Assembly: GCA_022414725.1 (NCBI GenBank)
Contig: CM039462.1
Coordinates: forward strand, 125,175,233-125,239,232
Length of the DNA: 64,000 nt
Source of the DNA: Microglena sp. YARC
Taxonomy: Eukaryota > Chlorophyta > Chlorophyceae > Chlamydomonadales > Chlamydomonadaceae
Direction: 5' to 3'
Shown: positions 31,601 to 43,808 of the stretch, in pieces
Layout of the letters: each line of letters begins with the position of its first letter
Numbering within the stretch: position 1 is the first letter of the stretch
Made by a program: the position numbers and the translations under genes
The notes under the pieces: generated by a model
Told to the model about the DNA's origin: nothing
The model's input: the letters and a program-made list of their open reading frames with translations, nothing else
Databases searched by the model: none

Positions 31601-34600
31601 GGGTGGTGTGGGGGTTGGTGGATGGGAGGGGGTGTGAGGGTGTGGTGGAGGTGTGTGGTGGTGGTGGTGGTGAGGTGGGTGGGGTGGGGTGGGTGGTGGT
31701 GAGGTGGGTGGGTGTGGGTGGCGTGGTGAGGGGGTGGGTGTGGGGTGGTGGTGGTGAGGTGGGTGGGTGGGGGTGGTTGGGTGGCTGTGTGAGGTGTGGG
31801 GTGGTTGGTGTGATGGGGGTGGGTGTGGGTGGTGTTGGTGAGTGTGGGTGGGGTGTGTGGGTGGTGTTGAGGTGAGGTGGGTTGGGGTGTGGGGTGGTGT
31901 TGGTGGGTGGGTGGGTGTGGGGTGTGTTGGTGAGGTGGTGGGTGTGGGTGGTGTGGTGAGGTGGGTGGGTGGGGTGGGGTGGTGGTGGTGTGGGGGTGGG
32001 GTGGTGGTGGTGAGGTGGGTGGGTGGGGTGGGGTGGTGAGTGGGTGGGGTGGGTTGTGAGGCTGGGTGTGTGGGGTGGGTGTGGTGAAGGTGGTGTGGGG
32101 TTGGGGTGGTGTGGGGAGGTGGTGGGTATGGGGTGGTGCGGTGAGTGGGTAGGGTGGGGGTGGTGGTGGTGAAGGTGGGTTGGGTGTGGGGTGGTGGTGG
32201 AGGGTGGGGGTGGGTGTGGGGTGTGGTGAGGGTGGGGTGGTGGTGGTGAGGTGGGTGGCTGTGGTGGTGGTGTGAGGTTGGGTGGGTGGGTGGTGGTGGT
32301 GTGGAGGTGGGTGGGTGTGGGTGGTGGGTGTGGGGTGGTGTTGGGAGGCGAGAAAATTGTACGTAAATGCTTGCCGCACTGGAAAAGTCGAGGTAGCGAA
32401 ATTACAATGTCACGGCTGTTGATTCCAAATCAACCGCTGAATTGCTACATGCCTTGCTGGTGCACTCCCCATGATTCGTTTTGGGGGGTAGTGGTGGTGG
32501 TGTCTGGATCTGGACAACACATAGATTTAGTTGGAACAGAGTGCAAGCAAGATGTGTGTATCGCTGTTACAGTCACCCGGGGGGTAGCCAAATAGGCTAA
32601 AAGGACTCTGCTCAAGCCACGGTATCAGGAGGGGCGGTAGAGGTACGGGAAAAACACCGATGGTAAGTACTGAACCCCCTGGTTGGCGGATGGTATGTGA
32701 GTATGTATTTACAGTCACAGGGGGCAGGTCCCCCCCCCGCCCACCACCCCACACGAGTATAGGTATCTTTCCACGTGGTGGCGGTTCACACAGCCCACAA
32801 CACACCCCACACACCACCACTCCACTCCACACCACACAGCCACCCGCCTTCTCTGTGTAAGTGCAAGACATTGCTGCTTCATAATCCCTGTGATTAAAAG
32901 GCTGACCCCCCCCACCCCCCCACACACCCACCACCACAGCAGACCACACAGCGGCTACACAGCACACACACTACACACCACATCACACACCCACCACCCC
33001 ACCCCTCAAGCTCGGCATCACACAGCCACACACCACCCGCCTTCTCTGTGTAGGCAAGAGCATTGCCTTCATAACCCTCACTTGTGATTTAAAAAGGCTG
33101 ACCCCCCCACACCGGGTGGCCACCACCACCACTACACCAACACATACACAGACTACACCACACACACACACACACACACACAGCACCCGACCAACACACC
33201 CCACCCCCACTCCACTCCAACTCAAAGACCACACCCACCGCCTTTTCTGTGTAGGCAAGACATTCCTTCAATGATTCATGTCATAGCAAAGGCTGACCCC
33301 CACCCCACCTCACCACCCACCAACCACACACACAACACACCCCCCACACCCCCCTACCTCCACCATCCCCCCCACACACACACTCCCCCCCTCCCACCAC
33401 ACACACCCCACCCGCCTTCTCTATGCATGCAAAACCATTGCCTCATGATCCTGGACCCCCCTCCCCCCCACCCCCCCCACCCACCCCACACAAACACACC
33501 TGCCTTCGCTGTGTAAGGCAAGACATTGCCTTCATGATTCCATGTGATAGAATGGCTGACCCCCCCCCCCCCCCACACACACACACCCCACTCCACTCCA
33601 CACACACACACACACACCACTCTGCCTTCTCAACTATGTAGGCAAGACCATTGCCTTCATGATTCATGTGATAAGAAAGGCGCAGACCCCCCCCCCCCCC
33701 CCCCCACATTCACCACTCCACTCCACACACACACACACAAAATACCGCCTTCTCGCTTGTTGTAGGCAGAGACCATTTGCCTTCATGATTCATGTGGATA
33801 GAATGGCTGACCCCCCGCCCCCCCCCCCACCCACCCCCCCCCACACCACCACACACACCTCCACACACACACACACACAGCTACACCCGCTTTCTCTGTG
33901 GGTAGGCAAGACCATTGCCTTCATAATTCAATGTGATAGAAAGGCCGACCTCACCCCTCCCCCCCCCTCCCCCCCTTACACACACATTGTCATGAACACC
34001 ACAACCTTCTCTGTGTAGCGCAAGACCATTGCATTCATGATTCATGTGATAGAAAGGATGACCCCCCCCCCCCCCCCACACACACACACACACAGCACAC
34101 ACATTCACAGCACTCCACTCCACACACACACATACACCCACCCGCCTTCGCTGTGTAGGCAAGACCATTGCCTTCCTTCATGATTTCATCGTGATGAGAA
34201 TGGCTGAACCCCCCCGCACACTCACACACACACACACATACACACACACCATCACACTCCACACACACAACGCAGACACACCACCGCGCCTTCTCTGTGT
34301 AGGCAAAGACCATTGCCTTCATGATTCAATGTGAATAGAAAGGAATGACCCCCCCCCCCCCCCACACACACACACACACACACACAACACTTCTCTGTGT
34401 AGGCAAGACATTGCATTCATTGATTTCATCTGATAGAAAGGATGACCCCCCCCAACAGCCCACAACACACCTATCGCACACCAACACAATTCACCCACTC
34501 CACATACCACACACACCACACCAACCGCCTTCCTCTGTGTAGGCAAGACGCATTGCATTCATGATTCATGTGATAGAATAGGATGACCCCCCCCCCGAGA

Positions 34601-37600
34601 CCCCTCCCCCCCCCACACCAGCCACACATTCACACTCCACTCCACACACACATTGAACTACACATTCCGCTTTCTCTGTGTAGGCAAGACCATATGGCCT
34701 TCTCATGATTCCTGTGATAGAAGAGGCGACCCCCCCACCCCACCTCACACCCCCCCCACACACACACACACCTTCTCTGTGTAGGCAAGACCATTGCCTT
34801 CATGATTCAATGTGATACGAGAAGGATGACCCTCCCCCCCCCCCCCCCCCTCCCGCCCCACAAGCACACACACCACACACACACCACCTCCACTCCACAC
34901 CACACACCCCACCCGCCTTCTCTGTGTAGGCAAAGACTATTGCCTTCATGATTCAGTGATAGAAAGGCTAACCCCCCCCGCCTCCCCTCCCCCCCCCTAC
35001 ACCACCACCGAAAACACACACCTTGCTCTGTGTAGCCAAAGACCAAATGCCTGTTCATGATCCCTGACCATGCCTTCATGATCCCTGTGACCCCCCCCGA
35101 CACACAACTCCATGCACTCCACCACACCACCCACCGGCCTTCTCTGTGTAGGCAAGACCATTGCCTTCATGATCCCTGTGATCGAAAGGCTGACCACCAA
35201 TCCTTAGCCGCTCGCGGCCCAAGTGGGCGCCATCGTGCTCAGTCCACGTGAGCTGGCCAACCAGATTTATGCAGAGTGCGTCAAGCTACTCAAATTCCAT
35301 CCTTTCAGTGCCAGGTGAGTAGGTGTCCAATCTATTTCGCCAGTGCAATCTGTTCACCAGTCTAATCTAGTTCACGAGAGCTGTTGTTTATATACCGGCG
35401 CCTCCTGAGCTGGCCAAACAGGTAAATGCAGAGTGCGTCAAGCTACTTCAATTCCATCCTCTCAGTGCCCAAATGAGTAGCTACCTACTCTGTGGCAGGC
35501 AGTGCAATTCTGTTCACCAGTGCAATCTGTTCCAGCAGTGCAATCTGTTCACCAGGGCAATCTGTTCACCAGGGCAATCTGTGCACCAGTGCATCTGTGC
35601 ACCAGTGCAATTCTGTTTTCACGCAGTCTAATTGTTCAGCAGTGCAAAAAATCTGTTCAAAACAGTGCAAATCTGTTCACACCAGTGCAATCCGTTCACC
35701 AGTGCAATCTGTCACCAGTTGCAGTGCAATCTGTTCAAAGCCAAGGGCAAATCTGTTCACCAGGGCAATCTGTGGCACCAGTGCAATCTGTGCACCAGGG
35801 CAATCTGTTCACCACCAGTCTAATCTGGGTTCAGGGCAATCTGTTTCCTTTTTTGTTTCAGCAGTGCAATCTGTTAGCCAGTGCAATCTGTTCACCAGTG
35901 CAAATCTGGTTTTTTCCACCAGGCATCTGTTTCATGCAATGTTTCAGCAAGTGCAATCTTGTTCACCAGGGCAATCTGTTCACAGGGCAATCTGTTCACC
36001 AGTGCAATCTGTTCAGCAGTGCAATCTGTTCACCAGGGCGATCTGTTCACCAGTGCAATCTGTTCAGCAGTGCAATCTGTTCACCAGTGCAATCTGTTCA
36101 CCAGTGCAATCTGTTCACCAGTGCAATCTGTTCAGCAGTGCAATCTGTTTCAGTCAGTGCAATCTCTGTTTTCACTGTTCAGTGCAATCTGTGCACCAGG
36201 GCAATCTGTGCACCAGGGCATCTGTGCACCAGGGCAATCTGTTCACCAGTGCAATTCTGTTTTCAGCAGTGCAATCTGTTCACCAGGGCAAAATCTGTTC
36301 ACCAGGGCAATCTGTGCAGCAGTGCAATCTGTTCAGCAGTGCAATCTGTGCACTGACCAGGGCAATCTGTTTCACCAGGGCAATCTGTTCAACAGTGCAA
36401 TCTGTTTCCACCAGGGCAATCTGTTCACCAGGGCAATCTGTTCACCAGTGCAATCTGTGCAAACTTTGTTCAGCAGTGGCAATCTGTTCACCAGTGCAAT
36501 CTGTTCACCAGTGCAATCTGTTCAGCAGTGCAATCTGTTCAGCAGTGCAATCTGTTCAGCAGTGCAAATCTGTTCACCAGTGGTTCAGCAGGCAATCTGT
36601 TCACCAGTGCAATCTGTTCACCAGTGGCAATCTGTTCACCAGTGCAATCTGTTCACGCAGTGGCAAAATCTGTTCAGCAGTGCAATCTGTTCAGCAGTGC
36701 AATCTGTTCACCAGTGCAATCTGTGCACCAGGGCAATCTGTGCACCAGGGCAATCTGTGCACCAGGGCAATCTGTTCACCAGTGTAATCTGTTCAGCAGT
36801 GCAATCTGTTCACCAGGGCAATCTGTTCACCAGGGCAATCTGTGCACCAGTGCAATCTGTTCAGCAGTGCAATCTGTTCACCAGGGCAATCTGTTCACCA
36901 GGGCAATCTGTTCACCAGGGCAATCTGTTCACCAGGGCAATCTGTGCACCAGGGCAATCTGTTCACCAGTGCAATCTGTTCAACAGTGCAATCTGTTCAC
37001 CAGGGCAATCTGTTCACCAGGGCAATCTGTTCAGCAGTGCAATCTGTTCAGCAGTGCAATCTGTTCAGCAGTGCAATCTGTTCACCAGTGCAATCTGTTC
37101 ACCAGTGCAATCTGTTCACCAGTGCAATCTGTTCAGCAGTGCAATCTGTTCACCAGGGCAATCTGTTCACCAGGGCAATCTGTTCACCAGGGCAATCTGT
37201 TCACCAGTGCAATCTGTTCACCAGTGCAATCTGTTCACCAGTGCAATCTGTTCACCAGTGCAATCTGTTCACCAGTGCAATCTGTTCACCAGTGCAATCT
37301 GTTCACCAGTGCAATCTGTTCAGCAGTGCAATCTGTTCACCAGTGAAATCTGTTCACCAGTGAAATCTTTTCACCAATACTTGTTGTAATATACCGGCGC
37401 CCGTGAGGTGGCCAACCATATATATGCAGAGTGCGTCATGCTACTCAAATTATATCCTCTGAATGCCCCTTACCAGCAGGTTTTGCTTGGAGGCACCATC
37501 ATCAACAGCAAGGGAAATAAATGACCCCCCAAACACAACACCCAACACACCCACCCAACACACTTATCCCTCCTGTCTCCTTTCCACCCCACTTCCGCAG

Positions 37601-39404
37601 GTTGTGGTTGGAGGCACCAACATCAACGCCGAGGGCAAGAAAATGAACACACGCACGCACACCTGCCACATGGTGATACCCCGCGCCCTCCCCCCCCCTT
37701 CCCCCCCCAACACACACGCACCCTGCCCTCCCCACTCCTCCGTACCCCTACCTCTATCCCATCCTCTTATCACCTCCTCTCACCCTGCCATCCCCTTACC
37801 TCCAGGTCGTGGTTGGAGGCACCAACATCAACGTCGAGGGCAAGAAATGACCTCCGAACACCTGCCACATGATGCTACCCCCCACCCCCGCCTCTACTCC
37901 CATCCCTCTTATCACCCTCCTCTCACCCTCCATCCCCTTACCTCCAGGTCGTGGTTGGAGGCACCAACATCAACGTCGAGGGCAAGAAATGACCTCCGAA
38001 CACCTGCCACATGATGCTACCCCCACCCCACCCCCGCCTCTACTCCCATCCTCTTATCACCCCTCTCACCCTGCCATCCCTTACCTCAGGTCGTGGTTGG
38101 AGGCACCAACATCAACGTCGAGGGCAAGAAAATGACTCCCGAACACCTGCACATGATGCTACCCCCCCCCACCCACCCCCGCCTCTACTCCCATCCCTCT
38201 TATCACCCTCCTCTCACCCTGCCATCCCCTTACCTCCAGGTCGTGGTTGGAGGCACCAACATCACGTCGAGGGCAAAGAAAATGACCTCCCGAACACCTG
38301 CCACATGATGCTACCCCCCACCCACCCCCGCCTCTACTCCCATCCTCTTATCACCCTCCTCTCACCCTGCCCCCCTTACCTCCAGGCTGTGGTTGGAGGC
38401 ACCAACATCAACGTCGAGGGCAAGAAAATGAGCACACACACTCCTGTCACATGGTTATACCCCGCGCCTCGCCCATGCCTTCCCCCCCCCACACCCACCC
38501 ACCCACACACACACTCACACCCTGCCCCTCCCCACCCAACCTCTACTCACTCTCCTCACATCCCTCTTATCACCCTCCTCTCACCCTGCCCCCCCTTACC
38601 TCCAGGTTGTGGTTGGAGGCACCAACATCAACGCCGAGGGCAAGAAAATGAGCGCTCGCACTCCTGATATTTTGGTGGGCACCCCCGGCCGTCTGTTGGA
38701 CCACATGGTGACCTCAGGACTGAAGGAGCATGTCCAAGACCTGCGCCTCTTTGTCGCTGATGAGGCAGACAGCTTGCTGGACATGGGATTCAGGTGAGTG
38801 TGTGTGTGTGTGTCAGGGGGTGGGGGTGGGGGGGGAGGTGAGTAGATATGAACTTAGTAGCGGTAGAGTTTGCTGCAAGGCTAGGATCCCGTGGGTTAAG
38901 ACAGGCTAAAAACACGCCCAGGTGACCCACCACCCACCACTACCACCACCATTATCCCCACCCCACCAACGCCACCACCACCATTCACCAACCACCACCA
39001 TTCACCACCACCACCACCACCACACCATTTCACCACCACCACCCACCACCACCACTGCCACCACCAACCACCACCACACCCCACACCACCACCACCCACC
39101 ACCACCACCATTCACCACCACCACCACCACCACCGACACCACACCACCCACACCACACACCACCATCACCACCACCCATGTGTGAGTCCCTCTCATCTTC
39201 CAAACCATCCTTCCCATTCAGGCAACCCCTCACCTTGTCCCCTCACCTCACCCTCACCTCAGCTTCAGCTTCTACCTCCGCCTGGGCCAGGCACATCAAA
39301 GAAACTATCCTTGGCCATTTGGCAACCCCTCCCCCTCCCCCCCCTCCACACAGGCCTACGGGAGAAAAGATCTTTGCCATCTTGCCCCCACACCTTCTAC
39401 CCCC

Positions 39405-39438
<34 letters not shown>

Positions 39439-40239
39439 CCTACCCTAGAGAAGATCTTTGCCTTCTTGCCTTCTCGTGAGAAGCGTCAAGCCCTCCTCTT
39501 CTCAGCCACGTTCCCTCAAGACGTCAAGTCCCTTGCCAATTATGCCCTGCGTCAGCCCTATGAGATGGTGGACTGTGTTGGAGAGCAGACCGGCACCAAC
39601 GTGCAGGTGCGCCTTGTGTATGGGGTGTGGGGAGTGTGTGGGGTGTGGGGAGTGCGCCTTGTGTGTGGTGTGGGAGTGTGTATGGAGTGGGGAGTATGTG
39701 GGGAGTGCGCCTTGTGTGGGGTGTGGGAGTGTGTATGGAGTGGGGAGTGTGTATGGTGTGGGGAGTGTGTGGGGTGTGGGGCGTGCGCCTTGTGTGTATG
39801 GTGGGGGGAGTGTGTGTGGCGTGGGGAGTGTGTGGGGCGTGGGAGTGTGGGGCCTGGGGAGAGCGCCTTGTGTGTGGTGTGGGGAGTGTGTGGGGCGTGG
39901 GGAGAGCGCCTTGTGTGTGGTGTGGGGAGTGTGTGTGGCGTGGGGAGTGTGTGGGGTGTGGGGAGAGCGCCTTGTGTGTGGTGTGGGGAGTGTGTGTGGC
40001 GTGGGGAGAGCGCCTTGTGTGTGGTGCGGGGAGTGTGTGTGGAGTGGAGGGTAGTAGGTGCGCCTTGTAGGGTGCTGTAACTTAACCTTGCTAGTCAAGT
40101 CCTTTGCTAACTATGCACTGCGTCAGCCTTATGAGATGGTCTACTCTGTTGGAGAGCAGACCGGCACCAACGTGCAGGTGCGCCTTGTGTGGTGTGTGTG
40201 GGGAGTGTGGGTGTGTGTATGGTGTGGGGAGTGTGTGTG

Positions 40240-40270
<31 letters not shown>

Positions 40271-40692
40271 GGGGGGGAGTGTGTGTGGAGTGAAGGGTGG
40301 TAGGTGCGCCTTGTATGGTGCTGTAACTAAACCCTGCTATTAAAATCCCTTGCTAACCATGCACTGCGACAGCCTTATGAGATGGTGGACTGTGGGGGAG
40401 AGCAGACCGGCATCAACGTACAGGAGTGCCTGAAGCAATGTTTCGTGGGCAGTTACGCTTTTGAAGCAACCTATAATATTGTAAAGTAAATTATCACTGT
40501 AGCACGAACTCAGGGCCCCCGTCGGTTAAACGGTTGTTTGGGGCTCAGTTCATCAGTGCTTGTTTTTTAAGCCCTTTCTATACAGGCAAGTCCCTTTAGC
40601 CTATTTGGCCTACCCCTGGACTGTAATATACATACAATATATAATATATATAATATAATATATATATAAATATTATAAAATATAATAAAATA

Positions 40693-40728
<36 letters not shown>

Positions 40729-43700
40729 ATATAATATATAATATGTAGCTCTGCGGTGCGGGTGTGGGTGGTGCATATGCAGTACTGGTATTAAGTGGCC
40801 AGGAGGTAGGGGGGAGAGACCTGCGGGTCAGCAGGGTCAGCATGAGGCACAAATATGAGTGCAAACCGAACATGGGGACTGAACATAGGGGCAGACTCAT
40901 GAGGCTCAAATGTGAGTGCAAACCGAACACAGGGACTGAACACAGGGGCAGACTCATCAGGCTCAAATAGGAGTGCAAACCGAACATGGGGACTGAGCAT
41001 AGGGGCAGACTCATCAGGCTCAAATGTGAGTGCAAACCGAACACAGGGACTGAACACAGGGAGAGACATGAGCGGATCAGCAGCAGGGATCGACATGAGC
41101 TGGCCTACCCCTGGACTGTAACATACATACAACCTGTAATGACTAAATGTAGTACCCTGGAAACAAGAGCGTCAGTGCTTATCTTCAACAGCTGAAAACT
41201 CTTCCACCACAACCAACCACAACCAACCACAACCAACCAAACACAACAACCCTAGACGCTGAAGCCCACTCGTCATATGAGCCTCAAGAACCAACCCCAA
41301 CCCAACACAAATTCCATATTTGTCTCAAACTCTTCCACCACAACCAACCCAACCAACCCCAAACGTTGTAGCCCACTCGTCATATGAGCCTCAAGTACCA
41401 ACCCCAACCCTAGAGAAGATTCCATGTTTGTCTCAAACTCTTCCACCATTACCAACCCAACCAACCCTAAACGCTGACGCCTACTTGTCAAAGGGGCTTC
41501 AAGTACCACCCCCAACCCTAGAGAAGATTCCATGTTTGGCGCAAACTCTCCCACTATAACCAACCCCAACCAACCCAACCAACCCCAACCAACCCCAAAC
41601 GCTGAAGCCTACCTGTCATATATGAGCCCCAAGTATTTTATGTTGTCCTAGCCCCCCCCCACACACACCAACCACCACACACCACACCACCACGCGCGCG
41701 CGTGATACTCCCTCATGCACAGAAGTCAAGACTGCCCAGTGGGGGATGCTTCATGTTGTACTAGCCCCACCACCAATCACCACCACCACGCGCGCGCGTG
41801 ATACTCCCTCATGCACAGAAGTCAAGACTGCCCAGTGGGGGATGCTTCATGTTGTACTAGCCCCCACCACCACCACCACCACCACGCGCGCGCGTGATAC
41901 TCCCTCATGCACAGAAGTCAAGACTGCCCAGTGGGGGATGCTTCATGTTGTACTAGCCCCACACACACACCACCACCACCACGCGTGCGCGTGATACTCC
42001 CTCATGCACAGAAGTCAAAGACTGCCCAGTGGGGGATGCTTCATGTTGTACTAGCCCCACCACCACCACCACCACCACGCGCGCGCGTGATACTCCCTCA
42101 TGCACAGAAGTCAAGACTGCCCAGTGGGGGATGCTTCATGTTGTACTAGCCCCCACCACCACCACCACCACCACCACGCGCGCGCGTGATACTCCCTCAT
42201 GCACAGAAGCCAAGGCTGCCCAGTGGGGGATGCTCTATGTTGTCCTAGCTTTAACGCATGAGCCTTAAGTACGGTCCTGCAACATCAATCTAGCAGTATA
42301 TCCAGTGTTTGTGCATTCCTCATTATCCAGTGTTTTTGCATTCCTCATTATCCAGCGTTTTTGCATTCCTCATTATCCAGCAGTATATCCAGTGTTTTTG
42401 CATTCCTCATTATCTCCATACAAGTAGGGAAGGGCAACATGGCAGCATATGATATCATGTCATCATATGATGCCGGCAGTCACACTCAACTTAGGTCAAC
42501 ATCATATGATATGCCTATCCCTACATAAAAGTAGGGAACGGCAAGTAATATAAGTGTTTGAAAACCTATTATTAGCTAATATTATTATTATGTCACAATA
42601 ATATTCGTTTTTTTTAAATACATTCGAATTTCTGGTGAGAGGGCTCGTCTGAATAATATTATACACTATTTTATAATACTATTTATTCACCAATATTGTA
42701 TAACATAGCCGACCCCTACATATAAGTCATTCAATACTAAGCTGTAGTGCAACACATGTATGTTTGTTACAGTCCAGGGGTAGGCCAAATAGGCTCTAGG
42801 GACTTGCCCAACCGTGACAGGAAGGGCTAAAAAGAAAAGGCATTGATGAACTGAACCCCAAACAACCGTTTTACCAATGGGTGACCTGCGTTTCTGCTAC
42901 AGTGATAATTTAATTATATAATTTAAAATAAATCTTCATCCCACATGAGATGATAATTTAATTCTGCTATTCTTAGTGCAGCACGAGCAGCTCATCCACT
43001 CCATGTACTGCCTCATCACAGGTCGCCCAGTACAAGGCTGTAGTGCCTCACGAGCAGCTCATCCACACCATGTACTGTTCCCTCACAGGTCATCCAGTAC
43101 AAGGCTGTAGTGCCTCACAAGCAGCTCATCCATTCCTTGTACTGTTCCCTCACAGGTCATCCAGTACAAGGCTGTAGTGCCTCAAGAGCAGCTCATCCAC
43201 ACCATGTACTGTTCCCTCACAGGTCATCCAGTACAAGGCTGTAGTGCCTCAAGAGCAGCTCATCCAGTACAAGGCTGTAGTGCCTCACAAGCAGCTCATC
43301 CACTTCATTTACTGCTCCATTATGGACCACACCAGGGAGGAGCCCAACTTCAAAATCATCGTCTTCTTCCCTACGGCACGCGGCACCCAGCTGTGTTCAG
43401 AGATCTTTAACGTGCAGCTCATCCACTCCATGTACTGCCCCCTCACAGGTCATCCAGTACAAGGCTGTAGTGCCTCACGATCAGCTCATCCACTCCATGT
43501 ACTGCTCCATTATGGACCACATCAGGGAGGAGCCCAACTTCAAAATTATCGTCTTCTTCCCTACAGCACGCGGCACCCAGCTGTGTTCTGAGATCTTTAA
43601 CGCAGTGAAGGTTCCCGTGCTAGAGATGCATAGCCGCAAGAGCCAGGCACACAGAACAAAGATGAGCGATGAGTTCAGGAACAGCAGTGGCGTCATTATG

Positions 43701-43774
43701 TTCAGTTCGGATGTGTCAGCACGAGGTGTTGACTACCCTGATGTGTCCATGGTCCTGCAGGTCAGTCCCTCTCT

Positions 43775-43808
<34 letters not shown>

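Noticed and set aside
29899..32379. 826-codon minus-strand His/Pro/Thr-rich open frame
   Set aside because: It is the complement of the GGTGGGT array; stop codons are scarce by composition, and the plus strand is the intron of the helicase gene.
35200..35212. Reassigned stop codon (TAG read as Gln, as in some ulvophyte algae)
   Set aside because: Only one in-frame TAG is seen, next to other indel-type defects, and both genes end at ordinary TAA and TGA stops; one site is not enough.
35500..37378. CRISPR or protein solenoid repeat (17-residue)
   Set aside because: There are no spacers, and the peptide period equals the DNA unit length in every frame, which a selected protein repeat would not show.
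35492..37389. 431- and 502-codon open frames with [16 protein letters not shown] repeats
   Set aside because: They are a consequence of the 17-bp unit lacking stops in any frame; the same peptide word is read in all three frames.
39280..39345. Extra helicase exon ([11 protein letters not shown])
   Set aside because: The exons at 38606 and 39438 already join in phase as [11 protein letters not shown], as in the family, so this segment is not needed and has no clear donor.
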